DNA of 64,000 nt from positions 248,001-312,000 of the forward strand of contig NZ_CYSR01000002.1 of NCBI RefSeq assembly GCF_001458395.1, in the 5' to 3' direction. This DNA is from Leisingera aquaemixtae. Its GTDB lineage: Bacteria; Pseudomonadota; Alphaproteobacteria; Rhodobacterales; Rhodobacteraceae. The notes below the pieces were generated by a model. The model saw nothing but the letters and a program-made list of their open reading frames with translations. It did no database searches and had not been told where the DNA came from. Positions 1 through 7,927 of this stretch are shown piece after piece (the stretch's first letter is position 1; every line of letters starts with the position of its first letter). A program made the position numbers and the translations under genes.

Positions 1-136
1 TCCGCTGCTTTGGGCGATTGTCGATGGTGAGCTGTACTTGCTCAACAATCCGGACGCCCGGGATTTCTGGGCGGCCCGCCGCGGCGAGCTGATCGCCCGG
101 GCGCAGCTGCACTGGCCGGTGATTCTACAAAAATAG
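1..136 (+). CDS. YHS-domain protein, C-terminal fragment
   Basis: Only the last 44 codons lie in the window; the gene begins before base 1. The frame reads WAIVDGELYLLNN and then a helix-rich tail ending HWPVILQK before TAG at 134-136. The W-x-I-V-D-G-x-L-Y-L pattern followed by a W-P tail matches the end of the small exported YHS-domain proteins common in Rhodobacteraceae, where the domain is thought to bind metal or heme. The metal-binding part is outside the window, so the family call rests on the tail alone. A strong terminator follows six bases after the stop. Confidence 0.6.
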   Translation, partial: PLLWAIVDGELYLLNNPDARDFWAARRGELIARAQLHWPVILQK

Positions 137-141
137 CCCGT

Positions 142-176
142 CACCTCACGTTTTCGTGAGGTGGCCTTTTATTTTT
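142..176 (+). terminator. Rho-independent terminator of the YHS gene
   Basis: A perfect 9-bp stem (CACCTCACG / CGTGAGGTG, 142-150 and 155-163) with a TTTT loop is followed by GCCTTTTATTTTT. It closes the upstream partial gene. Confidence 0.9.
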
Positions 177-341
177 CCGACTGTGACCCATATTCAATAC
201 AGACTGCGGAATGGAACCACCGCAGATCTTTTTCACTGTCCCTCGTTCCATACCTCGCGCCCGGTTCGTCCGGGCGCATTTTTGTCTGCAGGCAGCAAAT
301 CGCGCTTTGCGCCCGCACGCAGCACGGCTAGGGTGCGCGGC

Positions 342-812
342 ATGACAGAGTACAGCGATGAGCATCTGAAAAAGGTCCTGCAGCGCACCAAGGTGGTGGC
401 TGTGGTCGGCGTTTCAATGAACCCGGTGCGGCCCAGCTATTACGTGGCGCGCTACCTGGGCCTCAAGGGCTACCGGGTAATCCCGGTGAACCCGGGCCAT
501 GCGGGCAAGATGCTGTTTGGCGAGACGGTGCGGGCCAGCCTGTCGGAGGTTGATGCGCCGGTGGACATGGTCGACATTTTCCGCCGGTCCGAAGCGGTGC
601 CGCCGATCGTGGATGAGGCGCTGGAGACGTTCCCGAAGCTGCAGACCATCTGGATGCAGATCGGGGTTGAGCACGCAGAAGCCGCCGCCAAGGCCGAGGC
701 GCGCGGCGTCACCGTGATCCAGAACCGCTGCCCCAAGATCGAATACCAGCGCCTGTTCGGAGAGCTGCGCATGGGCGGTTTTGCCACCGGGATCATTTCC
801 TCGAAACTTTGA
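342..812 (+). CDS. CoA-binding domain protein (YccU type)
   Basis: This 156-residue protein is a single Rossmann-like CoA-binding domain. The N-terminal VVAVVGVSMNPVRPSY loop fits the nucleotide-binding turn, and PVDMVDIFRRSEAVPPIVDEAL is typical of the family, as is the C-terminal VIQNRCPKIEY. The enzymatic role is unknown; relatives bind CoA and resemble the alpha subunit of succinyl-CoA ligase without catalytic parts. The frame is open upstream to 156, but the conserved domain begins right after the ATG at 342, so that start is preferred. The gene stands alone, with a palindrome-rich spacer before the convergent hisE. Confidence 0.85.
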   Translation: MTEYSDEHLKKVLQRTKVVAVVGVSMNPVRPSYYVARYLGLKGYRVIPVNPGHAGKMLFGETVRASLSEVDAPVDMVDIFRRSEAVPPIVDEALETFPKLQTIWMQIGVEHAEAAAKAEARGVTVIQNRCPKIEYQRLFGELRMGGFATGIISSKL

Positions 813-1044
813 CGCATGCGGCCGGGCAGGGCGCTCCCGCCTGCTCCAGCCGTCCTGCCGGACGGCCTGCACGGTTGGGCCCGGCGCCGCTGCGCGGCGC
901 AATCTTTATTGCTGAGACGCCCTTGAAGGGCAGGCGTGCCCTTCAAGGGCCTTGCCGATTGTAATGGTTCTTTGCGCGTCAAGGGCAAGCCGCGCGTGCC
1001 GCGCGGAGGCTGCGCCTCCCTTGACCCGCCGCCCGGCCTGGAAT
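813..1044. repeat. Palindrome-rich intergenic spacer between convergent genes
   Basis: Several self-complementary elements occur. GCGCCGC-tgc-GCGGCGC lies at 884-900. A 14-bp perfect inverted repeat lies at 919-932 and 937-950 (GCCCTTGAAGGGCA, loop ggcg). A larger stem GTCAAGGG/CCCTTGAC (978-985 and 1018-1025) encloses two small hairpins with TGC loops. No T-tract follows, so these are not ordinary terminators, although they sit between two convergent gene ends. Confidence 0.7.
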
Positions 1045-1362
1045 TCAGCCCTTGGGGCGGCCGGCCTTCTCCGCAATGCCGCTGAGGCCCTGGCGTTCGG
1101 CCAGCACTTGCAGCACATCGTCCAAAGCAACATCTCGGGCGGCCAGCATCACCAGGAAATGATAGAGCACGTCGGCCCCTTCGGAGGCGAGGCCCGCCTT
1201 GTCATCCTTCACCGCCTCGATGATGGCCTCAATCGCCTCCTCGCCGAATTTCTCGGCGCATTTCTCCGGCCCCTTGGCCAGCAGCTTGGCGGTCCAGCTG
1301 GTGTCCGGATCGGCCCCCTTGCGGGCCAGGATGGTGGCTTCGAGATCGTGCAGCAGGCTCAT
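1045..1362 (-). CDS. hisE: Phosphoribosyl-ATP pyrophosphatase
   Basis: HisE hydrolyses PR-ATP to PR-AMP, the second step of histidine synthesis, in the cytoplasm. The 105-residue protein is an all-helical MazG-like NTP pyrophosphatase: KCAEKFGEEAIEAIIEA followed by EGADVLYHFLVML carries the acidic metal-binding E-x-x-E and E-x-x-D residues. The ATG at 1362 begins the conserved MSLLHDLEATI. It lies 11 bases downstream of hisF on the same strand, so the two are probably co-transcribed. The HisI cyclohydrolase domain is not fused to it and is not in the window. Confidence 0.95.
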   Translation of the reverse strand: MSLLHDLEATILARKGADPDTSWTAKLLAKGPEKCAEKFGEEAIEAIIEAVKDDKAGLASEGADVLYHFLVMLAARDVALDDVLQVLAERQGLSGIAEKAGRPKG

Positions 1363-1373
1363 CACATGCCCCT

Positions 1374-2135
1374 TCAGTTCAGCCGCATCGGGATGCCGGC
1401 AGCAGCCATGTGTTCCTTGGCTTCCTGGATGGTGTATTCCCCGAAGTGGAAAATCGAGGCCGCCAGCACCGCGCTGGCGCCGCCCTTGGTGACACCTTCC
1501 ACGAGGTGATCCAGGGTGCCGACGCCGCCCGAGGCGATCACCGGCACGTCCACTGCATCGGAAATCGCCTTGGTCAGCGGCAGGTTGAAGCCCGACTTGG
1601 TGCCGTCCCGGTCCATCGAAGTGAGCAGGATCTCCCCCGCACCCTTGGCGGTCACCAGCTTGGCAAATTCCACCGCGTCGATGCCGGTCGGCTTGCGCCC
1701 GCCATGGGTGAAGATCTCCCAGCGGCCCGGCGACACCGTCTTGGCGTCGATGGCGCAGACGATGCACTGGCTGCCGAACTGATCCGCGGCCTCGGCGATC
1801 ACATCGGGATTGGCCACCGCAGCCGAATTGAAGGAGACCTTGTCGGCCCCGGCCAGCAAGAGCGCGCGCACATCTTCCTTGGTTCTGACCCCGCCGCCCA
1901 CGGTCAGCGGCACAAAACACTGCTCGGCTGTGCGCTGCACCACGTCGAACATGGTGCCGCGGTTTTCGTGTGTCGCGTGGATGTCGAGAAAGCAGATCTC
2001 ATCCGCGCCAGCCGCATCATAGGCCTTGGCCGATTCCACCGGATCGCCCGCATCGCGCAGGCCGACGAAGTTGACGCCCTTGACCACGCGCCCGTCGGCG
2101 ACGTCGAGACAGGGAATGATACGGGTCTTCAGCAT
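1374..2135 (-). CDS. hisF: Imidazole glycerol phosphate synthase, cyclase subunit
   Basis: HisF is the (beta/alpha)8 cyclase that uses ammonia from HisH to turn PRFAR into imidazole glycerol phosphate and AICAR. The 253-residue protein starts [20 protein letters not shown] with the catalytic Asp in CLDV and has the second catalytic Asp in [11 protein letters not shown]. The phosphate-binding VIASGGVG is present. Length and start match the family. hisE follows after 11 bases. Its glutaminase partner hisH lies about 4 kb away on the same strand. Confidence 0.97.
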   Translation of the reverse strand: MLKTRIIPCLDVADGRVVKGVNFVGLRDAGDPVESAKAYDAAGADEICFLDIHATHENRGTMFDVVQRTAEQCFVPLTVGGGVRTKEDVRALLLAGADKVSFNSAAVANPDVIAEAADQFGSQCIVCAIDAKTVSPGRWEIFTHGGRKPTGIDAVEFAKLVTAKGAGEILLTSMDRDGTKSGFNLPLTKAISDAVDVPVIASGGVGTLDHLVEGVTKGGASAVLAASIFHFGEYTIQEAKEHMAAAGIPMRLN

Positions 2136-2346
2136 CGATCGTGCCTTTCAAGCTGCTTGGCCCCGTGGGTACGCAATGCCTGCAGCAAGCGCAACAGATA
2201 TGGCAGTGGCTGCGCGTTTTGGTCCGGGCGGGCGGTTGCAGTCCGCGCGAAACCGCCGGAACCGTGCAGTCTCGCAGTTGTGAATTGCCTGGCCGGAGCA
2301 GTTGCCCCGATCATGATTGGACGTCCCTGAATTTGGAGCAGCTGTT

Positions 2347-2793
2347 ATGACAAAGAGCCTTTTCCTCGCCGGTGCCATCGCCCTCGCCGCCGCACTGCCC
2401 GCCGCCGCCGATCTGGTGACCGTGCAGAGCCAGAAATCCGTGGCCGAAACCATGGACGCGCTGCAAGCCGCGGTTGAGGACGCGGGCGCCACCGTCTTTG
2501 CCCGGGTGGACCATGCCGCAGGCGCGCAGACCGCGGCGCTGGAACTCAGGCCGTCCCAGTTGCTGATCTTCGGCAACCCCAAGCTCGGCACCCCGGCGAT
2601 GCAGGCCGACATGCGGGCAGGGCTTTACCTGCCGCTCAAGGTGCTGGCCTATGAGGATGCGGACGGCCAGGTCTGGCTGACCTATCAGGACCCGGCAGAG
2701 ATGCTGTCAGGCCTCGATATCCCCGCTGATGCGGGCTTCCTTGGCAAGATGCAGGGGGCCTTGGGCAAGCTGACGTCCAAGGCGGCCGAATAG
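2347..2793 (+). CDS. DUF302 family exported protein
   Basis: The 148-residue protein has a cleavable signal peptide (MTKSLFLAGAIALAAALPAAAD) and then one DUF302 domain: VAETMDALQAAVEDAGATVFARVDHAAGA, the FGNPKLGTP loop, and a C-terminal LPLKVLAYEDADGQVWLTYQDP. It is expected in the periplasm; the fold resembles a small ligand-binding domain but the function is unknown. The ATG at 2347 is preferred over an upstream in-frame codon at 2317 because it begins the signal peptide and has GGAG about 9 bases before it. It is divergent from hisF. Confidence 0.85.
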   Translation: MTKSLFLAGAIALAAALPAAADLVTVQSQKSVAETMDALQAAVEDAGATVFARVDHAAGAQTAALELRPSQLLIFGNPKLGTPAMQADMRAGLYLPLKVLAYEDADGQVWLTYQDPAEMLSGLDIPADAGFLGKMQGALGKLTSKAAE

Positions 2794-2795
2794 GC

Positions 2796-3083
2796 TCAGC
2801 GCCGCGAGGCCAGATAGCGCGACAGGGCATTGGCGATGCCCCACAGCAGCCCGGCCCCGAGGGAGACCGGGCCAAAGATCAGCGGCCCCCAGGCGGCCAG
2901 GACACCCGCTGTATAGGCGGTTTCACCCACGTCCTGGCCCAGCACCACGCAGGGATTGGCAAACCCCTCGTGGATTTCGCAGCCGAAGCCGAACCCAAGC
3001 AGCAGCACAAAGGCAATGCACATCAGCCACAGGATGATGGGCCCCAAGGTGAAGGTCGCAAGGATTCGGCGGACTAGGCGCAT
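2796..3083 (-). CDS. Small membrane protein of unknown function
   Basis: The 95-residue protein has two hydrophobic helices, about residues 8-34 and 58-82, separated by a short loop with two cysteines (CEIHEGFANPC) that could form a disulfide on the periplasmic side. The C-terminus is basic (SRYLASRR). I do not recognise the family. It follows hisA by 35 bases on the same strand, with AAGGAA before the ATG, so it may be read from the hisA message. Its stop is 2 bases from that of the convergent DUF302 gene. Confidence 0.6.
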   Translation of the reverse strand: MRLVRRILATFTLGPIILWLMCIAFVLLLGFGFGCEIHEGFANPCVVLGQDVGETAYTAGVLAAWGPLIFGPVSLGAGLLWGIANALSRYLASRR

Positions 3084-3118
3084 AAAGGGTTCCTTCGCCG
3101 GATCAGACCGGGGCGGCG

Positions 3119-3841
3119 TCAGGCTTTCAGAACCGCCAGCGCCTCTTTCAGGTCGATCGCGCCATCATAAAGCGCCCGGCCCGAAATCGCACCGTTCAAA
3201 GGCGCGCCGCAGGTTTTCAGCGCCCGCAGATCGTCCAGCGAGGACACACCGCCCGAGGCAATCACCGGGATGCTGACGGCGTTGGCCAGATCGGCGGTGG
3301 CCTCCACATTCGGACCCTTCATCGCGCCGTCGCGCAGGATGTCGGTGTAGATGATCGCGGCAACGCCCGCGTCCTCAAAGCTCTTGGCGAGGTCGGTGAC
3401 CATCACGTCGGTTTCCTCGGCCCAGCCTTTGGTCGCGACCTTGCCGTTGCGGGCGTCGATGCCGACCGCGACCTTGCCGGGGAATTCCCGCGCCGCCTCG
3501 CGCACCAGGCCGGGGTTTTCCACCGCTACGGTGCCCAGGATGACCCGCGCCAGGCCTTTATCAATCCAGCGCTCAATGGTGGCCATATCACGAATGCCGC
3601 CGCCCAGCTGCGCGGGCACCTTGGTCTGCTTCAGGATCTCCTCGACCGGGGCGGCATTTACCGGCTCGCCGGCAAAGGCGCCGTTGAGGTCCACCAGATG
3701 CAGCCACTCGCAGCCCGCTTCGACAAACTCCAGCGCCTGGGCGGCGGGGTTGTCGTTGAACACGGTGGTCTTGTCCATCTCGCCATGCAGCAGGCGCACG
3801 GCCTGGCCGTCTTTGAGGTCAATCGCGGGGTAGAGGATCAT
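3119..3841 (-). CDS. hisA: ProFAR isomerase (1-(5-phosphoribosyl)-5-[(phosphoribosylamino)methylideneamino]imidazole-4-carboxamide isomerase)
   Basis: HisA performs the Amadori rearrangement of ProFAR to PRFAR, just before the HisHF step. The 240-residue (beta/alpha)8 protein begins [17 protein letters not shown] with the catalytic Asp in AIDLKDG; the second Asp is in [10 protein letters not shown], and the phosphate loop VIASGGVSS is present. The frame stays open upstream to 4342 but that part is antisense to the DUF2147 gene, so the ATG at 3841 is the start. It is separated from hisF by unrelated genes on both strands. Confidence 0.96.
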   Translation of the reverse strand: MILYPAIDLKDGQAVRLLHGEMDKTTVFNDNPAAQALEFVEAGCEWLHLVDLNGAFAGEPVNAAPVEEILKQTKVPAQLGGGIRDMATIERWIDKGLARVILGTVAVENPGLVREAAREFPGKVAVGIDARNGKVATKGWAEETDVMVTDLAKSFEDAGVAAIIYTDILRDGAMKGPNVEATADLANAVSIPVIASGGVSSLDDLRALKTCGAPLNGAISGRALYDGAIDLKEALAVLKA

Positions 3842-3976
3842 CCGGTCGGTCCTTCGTGAAATCAAGCTGGCGGTGTTTTGCACAAGCGCGCCCTGAATTG
3901 CAACGCGACCCGAAGTCAACCTTGCCAGAAGGGCCGCATCAGGGACAGGCTGCCTGAAAAACAGGGAGGAAATGGA

Positions 3977-4363
3977 ATGAAACATCTTCTGGCAGGAATG
4001 GCTGTGGCCTTGGGGCTGGCGGGCGCCGCATCGGCGGACCCGGTTCTGGGCGTCTGGAAGACGCAGCCCGACGACGGCTCCTATGCCCATGTCCAGATGG
4101 CCAAATGCGGCGCCGCGGTCTGCGGCAAGATCGCCCGCACCTTCAACAGCGAGGGGGAGTACAAGTCCCCGAACCTCGGCAAGACGCTGGTGATCGACAT
4201 GGTGCCCAACGGCGACGGCTCCTACGAGGGGAAGGTCTGGCGGCCGTCCAACAACAAGATCTACATCGGCAAGATGGATCTGGCGGGCAGCTCGCTGGCC
4301 CTGCGCGGCTGCGTTGCGGGCGGTCTGATCTGCTCGAAACAAACCTGGACGCGGGTTCAGTAA
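3977..4363 (+). CDS. DUF2147 family exported protein
   Basis: The 128-residue protein has a signal peptide ([20 protein letters not shown]) and a mature DUF2147 domain: [14 protein letters not shown], a CGAAVCGKI pair of cysteines, [23 protein letters not shown], and [19 protein letters not shown] with a second cysteine pair. This beta-barrel-like fold is found in periplasmic proteins of unknown role. GGGAGGA ends six bases before the ATG at 3977 and decides the start. It is a single gene, divergent from hisA and convergent with the WGR gene. Confidence 0.9.
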   Translation: MKHLLAGMAVALGLAGAASADPVLGVWKTQPDDGSYAHVQMAKCGAAVCGKIARTFNSEGEYKSPNLGKTLVIDMVPNGDGSYEGKVWRPSNNKIYIGKMDLAGSSLALRGCVAGGLICSKQTWTRVQ

Positions 4364-4381
4364 GCCCCTGAGGGGCTGCGC

Positions 4382-4717
4382 CTACAGCAGCCCCAGCTGC
4401 ACCGGGATCGGCGCATAACCGCGTTTCAGCTGCCGGTCCCGGAACCCTTCGAAAATCGCCAGCGCCTCCGCATGACCGGCGAAATAGGTCCGCTTCTGCG
4501 CCCCGCCGGGCGCGTTCAGCGGCCCGGACACACGCTCGACACACCAGTCGCCGAACAGCGTCGGCGTCAGGCTCAGCAAGCAATAGCGGTGCTTGCCGTC
4601 GGCGTGGTCGTATTTCTCGAAACGGATGTGCAAGGGGGACCCGGGGCGCGAAAAAAGGTCCGCCCCGTATGCCTCGAAGCGGACCCCTTGTCTATTGCTC
4701 AATCCGGCGAATTGCAC
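4382..4717 (-). CDS. WGR domain protein
   Basis: The 111-residue protein contains a WGR domain from about residue 28 (LHIRFEKYDHADGKHRYCLL, then FGDWCVERVSGPLNAPGGAQKRTYFAGHAEALAIFEGFRDRQLKRGY). The WG-R signature is relaxed to GDW...R. WGR domains are believed to bind nucleic acids in PARP-like and stand-alone proteins. The start is GTG at 4717 with AGGGG just upstream; no better start is visible. It lies 24 bases downstream of the peroxiredoxin-like gene on the same strand, probably in one operon. Confidence 0.75.
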   Translation of the reverse strand: MQFAGLSNRQGVRFEAYGADLFSRPGSPLHIRFEKYDHADGKHRYCLLSLTPTLFGDWCVERVSGPLNAPGGAQKRTYFAGHAEALAIFEGFRDRQLKRGYAPIPVQLGLL

Positions 4718-4741
4718 CGGCCCCTGCGGCAGCTGTGACGC

Positions 4742-5278
4742 TTACACCTCACCGGTATACTCACCGCGCGCCGGGTAGTTATTGGGGATCGCATAATCCA
4801 GCGCCGCCACCAGCTCCGCGAAATGCGGGCGCACAAACGGCATGGTCTGGACCGAGCCATAGTACAGCGTCTGCTCCGGCGTCACCATGAACAGGCCGGG
4901 TTCCGAAAACAGCTCCGGCTCCTCGATCCCGATCGAGGTCTTGCCGCGCGAGGTGGAGATATAAAGCCCCCACTCCTTGGCCACGGACAGCGGCAGGTCA
5001 TAGCCGAACCGCAGTTCCTTCGCCTCGATCTTGTCCGCCATCGCGCGGGTGCGCTCCTCGCCGTCGGAGCTGATCGCGATGCAGTCGACGCCGCGCTCGG
5101 CAAAGGCCGCAACCTTTTTCTCGAATTCCTTCAGATAGGTCGCGCAGATCGGGCAGTGCAGGCCGCGGTAAAAGCATATCACGGTGCCGCGCTCGGCGTT
5201 TTCCACCGACAGGTCAAACTGGCCGTGGTCCAGCGTCGGCAGGGTCAGGTTCGGGGTCTTCTGGCGGGGGATCAGCAT
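4742..5278 (-). CDS. AhpC/TSA family peroxiredoxin-like protein
   Basis: The 178-residue thioredoxin-fold protein resembles the redoxin/AhpC family. TVICFYRGLHCPICATYL carries a C42-P-I-C45 pair where peroxiredoxins have the peroxidatic Cys, so a redox role is likely. A cis-Pro region (GLFMVTPEQT) and the YYGSVQTMPFVRPHF segment fit this clade, whose exact substrate is unknown. The ATG at 5278 begins MLIPRQKTP; the frame continues upstream only into the divergent AraC gene. It heads a two-gene operon with the WGR gene and is divergent from the AraC regulator, a plausible controller. Confidence 0.85.
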   Translation of the reverse strand: MLIPRQKTPNLTLPTLDHGQFDLSVENAERGTVICFYRGLHCPICATYLKEFEKKVAAFAERGVDCIAISSDGEERTRAMADKIEAKELRFGYDLPLSVAKEWGLYISTSRGKTSIGIEEPELFSEPGLFMVTPEQTLYYGSVQTMPFVRPHFAELVAALDYAIPNNYPARGEYTGEV

Positions 5279-5384
5279 AGTGACGCTCCATTTGTGTGAT
5301 GTGAGTGGTGGTGGTGCTTGCCCAAAGGTATCGCGCAGTTTACTGTCGCATAAATCCGAAAAACCTGACGGGAACCCCGAAATC

Positions 5385-6116
5385 GTGGACCGCCTCACCA
5401 CCTTGATGGACCGTTTCCAGCTGGCGGTGCAGGCCGCACAGCCGGGGCAGGCCAATCTGATCGCGCTTGCGGACAGCGGCGGCGTGCCGGTGCGTATCCG
5501 CTACTGCACCAAGGGCGCGGTGGAGCGGCTGGACCCGGGCGCGGTTATGTGGGCGGCACAAGTGGAATGGTCGGGCCAGAGCAACCCGTTTCTGGCCGCG
5601 CTGCCGCCGGTGGTGGACTATGACATCACCAGCAACGCCGAGGCGCAGGGGCTGGTGCGGCTGATGCAGGAGGAGGCCGAGGGCCAGCACTGCGGCGCGC
5701 AGTCGGTGATCAACCGGCTGGGCGAGGTGCTGATGGTGCGCCTCCTGCGCAACCAGATCCAAAAGGGCGCGACCGAACCGGGTCTCTTGGCGGGCCTTGC
5801 CGATCCGCGCCTCAGCCGCGCCATCGTGGCGATGCATGACCATCCGGGCAGGCTGTGGACCAATGCCGATCTGGCACAGCAGGCAGGACTGTCGCTGTCG
5901 CGCTTTGCTGAGCTGTTCGCTGCCGAAGTCGGGGAAACCCCGATCGGCTACCTGCGCCGCTGGCGGCTGATCCTGGCGCATCAAGACCTTATGCGCGGCG
6001 ACCGGGTGGAGGCGGTGGCGCGCCGCTACGCCTACGCCAGCCCCGAAGGCTTCACCCGCGCCTTCCGCAAGGCGTACGGCTTGGCGCCGGTTTCAGTGCG
6101 CACCGCGGCGGCCTGA
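5385..6116 (+). CDS. AraC family transcriptional regulator
   Basis: The product has an N-terminal cupin-type ligand-binding half (about residues 1-135, ending in EVLMVRLLRNQIQ) and a C-terminal double helix-turn-helix (LADPRLSRAIVAMHDHPGRLWTNADLAQQAGLSLSRFAELFAAEVGETPIGYLRRWRL, then AYASPEGFTRAFRKAYGLAPVSVR). This matches the AraC subgroup with a Cupin_6 sensor. The start is uncertain: GTG at 5385 (VDRLTTLMDRF) or ATG at 5406. It is divergent from the peroxiredoxin-like/WGR pair with about 100 bases between, so it may regulate that pair. Confidence 0.88.
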   Translation: MDRLTTLMDRFQLAVQAAQPGQANLIALADSGGVPVRIRYCTKGAVERLDPGAVMWAAQVEWSGQSNPFLAALPPVVDYDITSNAEAQGLVRLMQEEAEGQHCGAQSVINRLGEVLMVRLLRNQIQKGATEPGLLAGLADPRLSRAIVAMHDHPGRLWTNADLAQQAGLSLSRFAELFAAEVGETPIGYLRRWRLILAHQDLMRGDRVEAVARRYAYASPEGFTRAFRKAYGLAPVSVRTAAA

Positions 6117-6124
6117 ACACCGCA

Positions 6125-6158
6125 CTTTCATCTTTCCTGAAATACTCCCGCCGGAGGC
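6125..6158 (-). repeat. Dispersed intergenic motif, copy 1
   Basis: Read on the minus strand this is GCCTCCGGCGGGAGTATTTC followed by AGGAAAGATGAAAG. It aligns without gaps to 42952-42989 on the plus strand, with about 22 of 34 positions identical. It sits between the convergent ends of the AraC gene and hisH. Confidence 0.5.
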
Positions 6159-6181
6159 AACGGCGCGCCAGCGCCGTCCCC

Positions 6182-6820
6182 TTACGGTTTCCAGGTCAGG
6201 AAATTGCCGATCATCCGCAGGCCCGTCGCCTGGCTTTTCTCAGGGTGGAACTGCATGCCCACCATCGTGTCACGCCCGATAACAGCGGTCACGTCGCCGG
6301 CATAATCCACATGCGCCAGCCGTTCCGCCGGGTTGGCGACGCGGAAATGGTAGGAATGCACGAAATACACGTGGTCGCCGCTCTCGATCCCGTCAAACAC
6401 CGGGTGTGCCTGGTCGATCACTAGATCGTTCCAGCCCATATGCGGCACTTTCAGGGCGGGGTCCGCCGGCGTGATCTTCACCACATCGCCGCCAACCCAG
6501 CCGAGGCCCGGCGTCTCGGTGTATTCATGCCCTGTGGTTGCCATCAGCTGCATGCCGACACAGATGCCCAGGAAGGGGCGGCCCTTTTGCTCAACCGCTT
6601 CGACCATGGCGTCATAAATGCCCTTGTGGCCGCGCAGCTCTGCCGCGCAGGCGGGAAAGGCGCCGTCGCCGGGCAGCACCAGCCGGTCAGCGCGGGCCAC
6701 CACATCGGCGTCAGAAGTTACCACAACTTCACCCGCATCCATTTCCCGCGCCATGCGCTGGAACGCCTTCTCGGCGGAGTGCAGGTTGCCGGATTCGTAG
6801 TCGATGATTGCGGTCAGCAT
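6182..6820 (-). CDS. hisH: Imidazole glycerol phosphate synthase, glutamine amidotransferase subunit
   Basis: HisH is the class I glutaminase that feeds ammonia to HisF. The 212-residue protein starts MLTAIIDYESGNLHSAEKAF, has the nucleophilic Cys in FLGICVGMQLM and the His/Glu pair in VGMQFHPEKSQ. The ATG at 6820 is one base after the end of hisB, so the two are translationally linked. The open frame upstream of 6820 is antisense noise inside hisB. Confidence 0.97.
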   Translation of the reverse strand: MLTAIIDYESGNLHSAEKAFQRMAREMDAGEVVVTSDADVVARADRLVLPGDGAFPACAAELRGHKGIYDAMVEAVEQKGRPFLGICVGMQLMATTGHEYTETPGLGWVGGDVVKITPADPALKVPHMGWNDLVIDQAHPVFDGIESGDHVYFVHSYHFRVANPAERLAHVDYAGDVTAVIGRDTMVGMQFHPEKSQATGLRMIGNFLTWKP

Positions 6821-6821
6821 G

Positions 6822-7409
6822 TCAAAGCGCGCCCTTGGTCGAGGGAATCGCATCCGCCTTGCGCGGGTCGGTCTCCACCGCCAGCCGCAACGCGCGGGCG
6901 GCCGCCTTGAACGCCGCCTCGGCGATATGGTGGCTGTTGAACCCGTGCAGCTGGTCGATGTGCAGGGTGATGCCGCCATGGGTGCTCAAGGCTTGAAAGA
7001 ACTCCCGCACCAGTTCGGTGTCGAATGTGCCGATCTTCTGGGTTGGCAGTTCCAGGTTCCAGATCAGGAAGGGGCGTGCCGACAGGTCCAGCGCGCAGCG
7101 CACCTGGGCGTCATCCATCGGCAGGTGGCACTCGCCGTAGCGGCGGATGCCCTTCTTGTCCCCCAGCGCCTGCACCAGCGCCTGACCCAGCGCGATGCCG
7201 GTGTCCTCCACCGTGTGGTGGTCGTCGATGTGGTAATCGCCCTTGGCGCGGATGGTCATGTCGATCAGCGAATGGCGCGCCAACTGGTCCAGCATGTGGT
7301 CGAAAAAGCCGACGCCGGTCTGGTTGTCATAAACCCCGGTGCCGTCGAGGTTGATCTCAACCGAAATCTCGGTTTCCGCGGTCTTGCGGGTCACTTTGGC
7401 GGTACGCAT
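6822..7409 (-). CDS. hisB: Imidazoleglycerol-phosphate dehydratase
   Basis: HisB dehydrates IGP to imidazole acetol phosphate. The 195-residue monofunctional form shows the duplicated manganese-binding motifs: [13 protein letters not shown] with [12 protein letters not shown], and [15 protein letters not shown]-type (here [11 protein letters not shown]). Two ATGs are in frame; the one at 7409 ([13 protein letters not shown]) is preferred because GAAGGA lies 10 bases before it, while the ATG at 7430 has no Shine-Dalgarno. It heads a hisB-hisH operon. Confidence 0.96.
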   Translation of the reverse strand: MRTAKVTRKTAETEISVEINLDGTGVYDNQTGVGFFDHMLDQLARHSLIDMTIRAKGDYHIDDHHTVEDTGIALGQALVQALGDKKGIRRYGECHLPMDDAQVRCALDLSARPFLIWNLELPTQKIGTFDTELVREFFQALSTHGGITLHIDQLHGFNSHHIAEAAFKAAARALRLAVETDPRKADAIPSTKGAL

Positions 7410-7459
7410 CAGCGGCTTGTCCTTCGTCATGCTGCAAGAAATTTAATTCTGCCTGGGCG

Positions 7460-7489
7460 CTTATAGGGCGGGCAGGGGGGCTGGCTCAA
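7460..7489 (-). promoter_or_regulatory. Predicted promoter of hisBH
   Basis: On the minus strand TTGAGC (7484-7489) and TATAAG (7460-7465) are separated by 18 bases, about 50 bases before the hisB start. It resembles a sigma70 promoter and was called by eye. Confidence 0.4.
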
Positions 7490-7612
7490 GTGCGGCAATG
7501 TGTTGGCGGGGCAATCTGTTGCAGCAATCCCGGTCCCATCCCGGTCTCTTGCGCCCGGATGCGCCGCGTGCGAGCTTGGGCGCAAAATCCTGACCATCCA
7601 AAAGGGCCGCCC

Positions 7613-7852
7613 ATGTCCATCTGCGTTTTTGTCCAGATCCGCTGCAAACCCGGCACCACCTACAAGGTGGCCGAGGAGATTGCGCTGCGGGAAATCCACT
7701 CTGAGCTTTACTCCACCAGCGGCAATTTCGACCTGCTGATGAAGCTTTACATCCCGACCGGTGAGGATGTCGGCAAGTACATCAACGACCAGTTGTTGCA
7801 GATCGAAGGGATCGAGCGGTCGCTGACCACGATGACCTACAAGGTGTTCTGA
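7613..7852 (+). CDS. Lrp/AsnC ligand-binding domain protein (stand-alone RAM domain)
   Basis: The 79-residue protein consists only of the alpha-beta RAM/AsnC effector domain: MSICVFVQIRCKPGTTYKVAEEI, the GNFDLLMKLYIPTGEDVGKYI core and the terminal IEGIERSLTTMTYKVF, which is typical of the family's ITT-x-Y ending. It lacks the N-terminal helix-turn-helix, so it is not a DNA-binder by itself; such proteins form dimers or higher rings and may bind amino acids. The ATG at 7613 matches the family length. It is monocistronic, followed by a terminator. Confidence 0.88.
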   Translation: MSICVFVQIRCKPGTTYKVAEEIALREIHSELYSTSGNFDLLMKLYIPTGEDVGKYINDQLLQIEGIERSLTTMTYKVF

Positions 7853-7880
7853 AAGGCCCAAGGCAGAACCGGCAAACAGC

Positions 7881-7912
7881 AAAACGCCCCGCAGCGCGGG
7901 GCGTTTGGTGTT
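7881..7912. terminator. Bidirectional terminator
   Basis: AAACGCCCCGC (7882-7892) and its complement GCGGGGCGTTT (from 7896) form a strong stem flanked by A's on the left and by TTTGGTGTTT on the right. It can serve both the Lrp-like gene and the convergent aminotransferase. Confidence 0.85.
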
Positions 7913-7927
7913 TCGGGTGGAGAAAGA

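Noticed and set aside
1410-2330. Long plus-strand reading frame across hisF and hisE
   Set aside because: It is antisense to two certain genes, rich in Arg/His/Gly, and has no recognisable domain; a by-product of GC-rich codon use.
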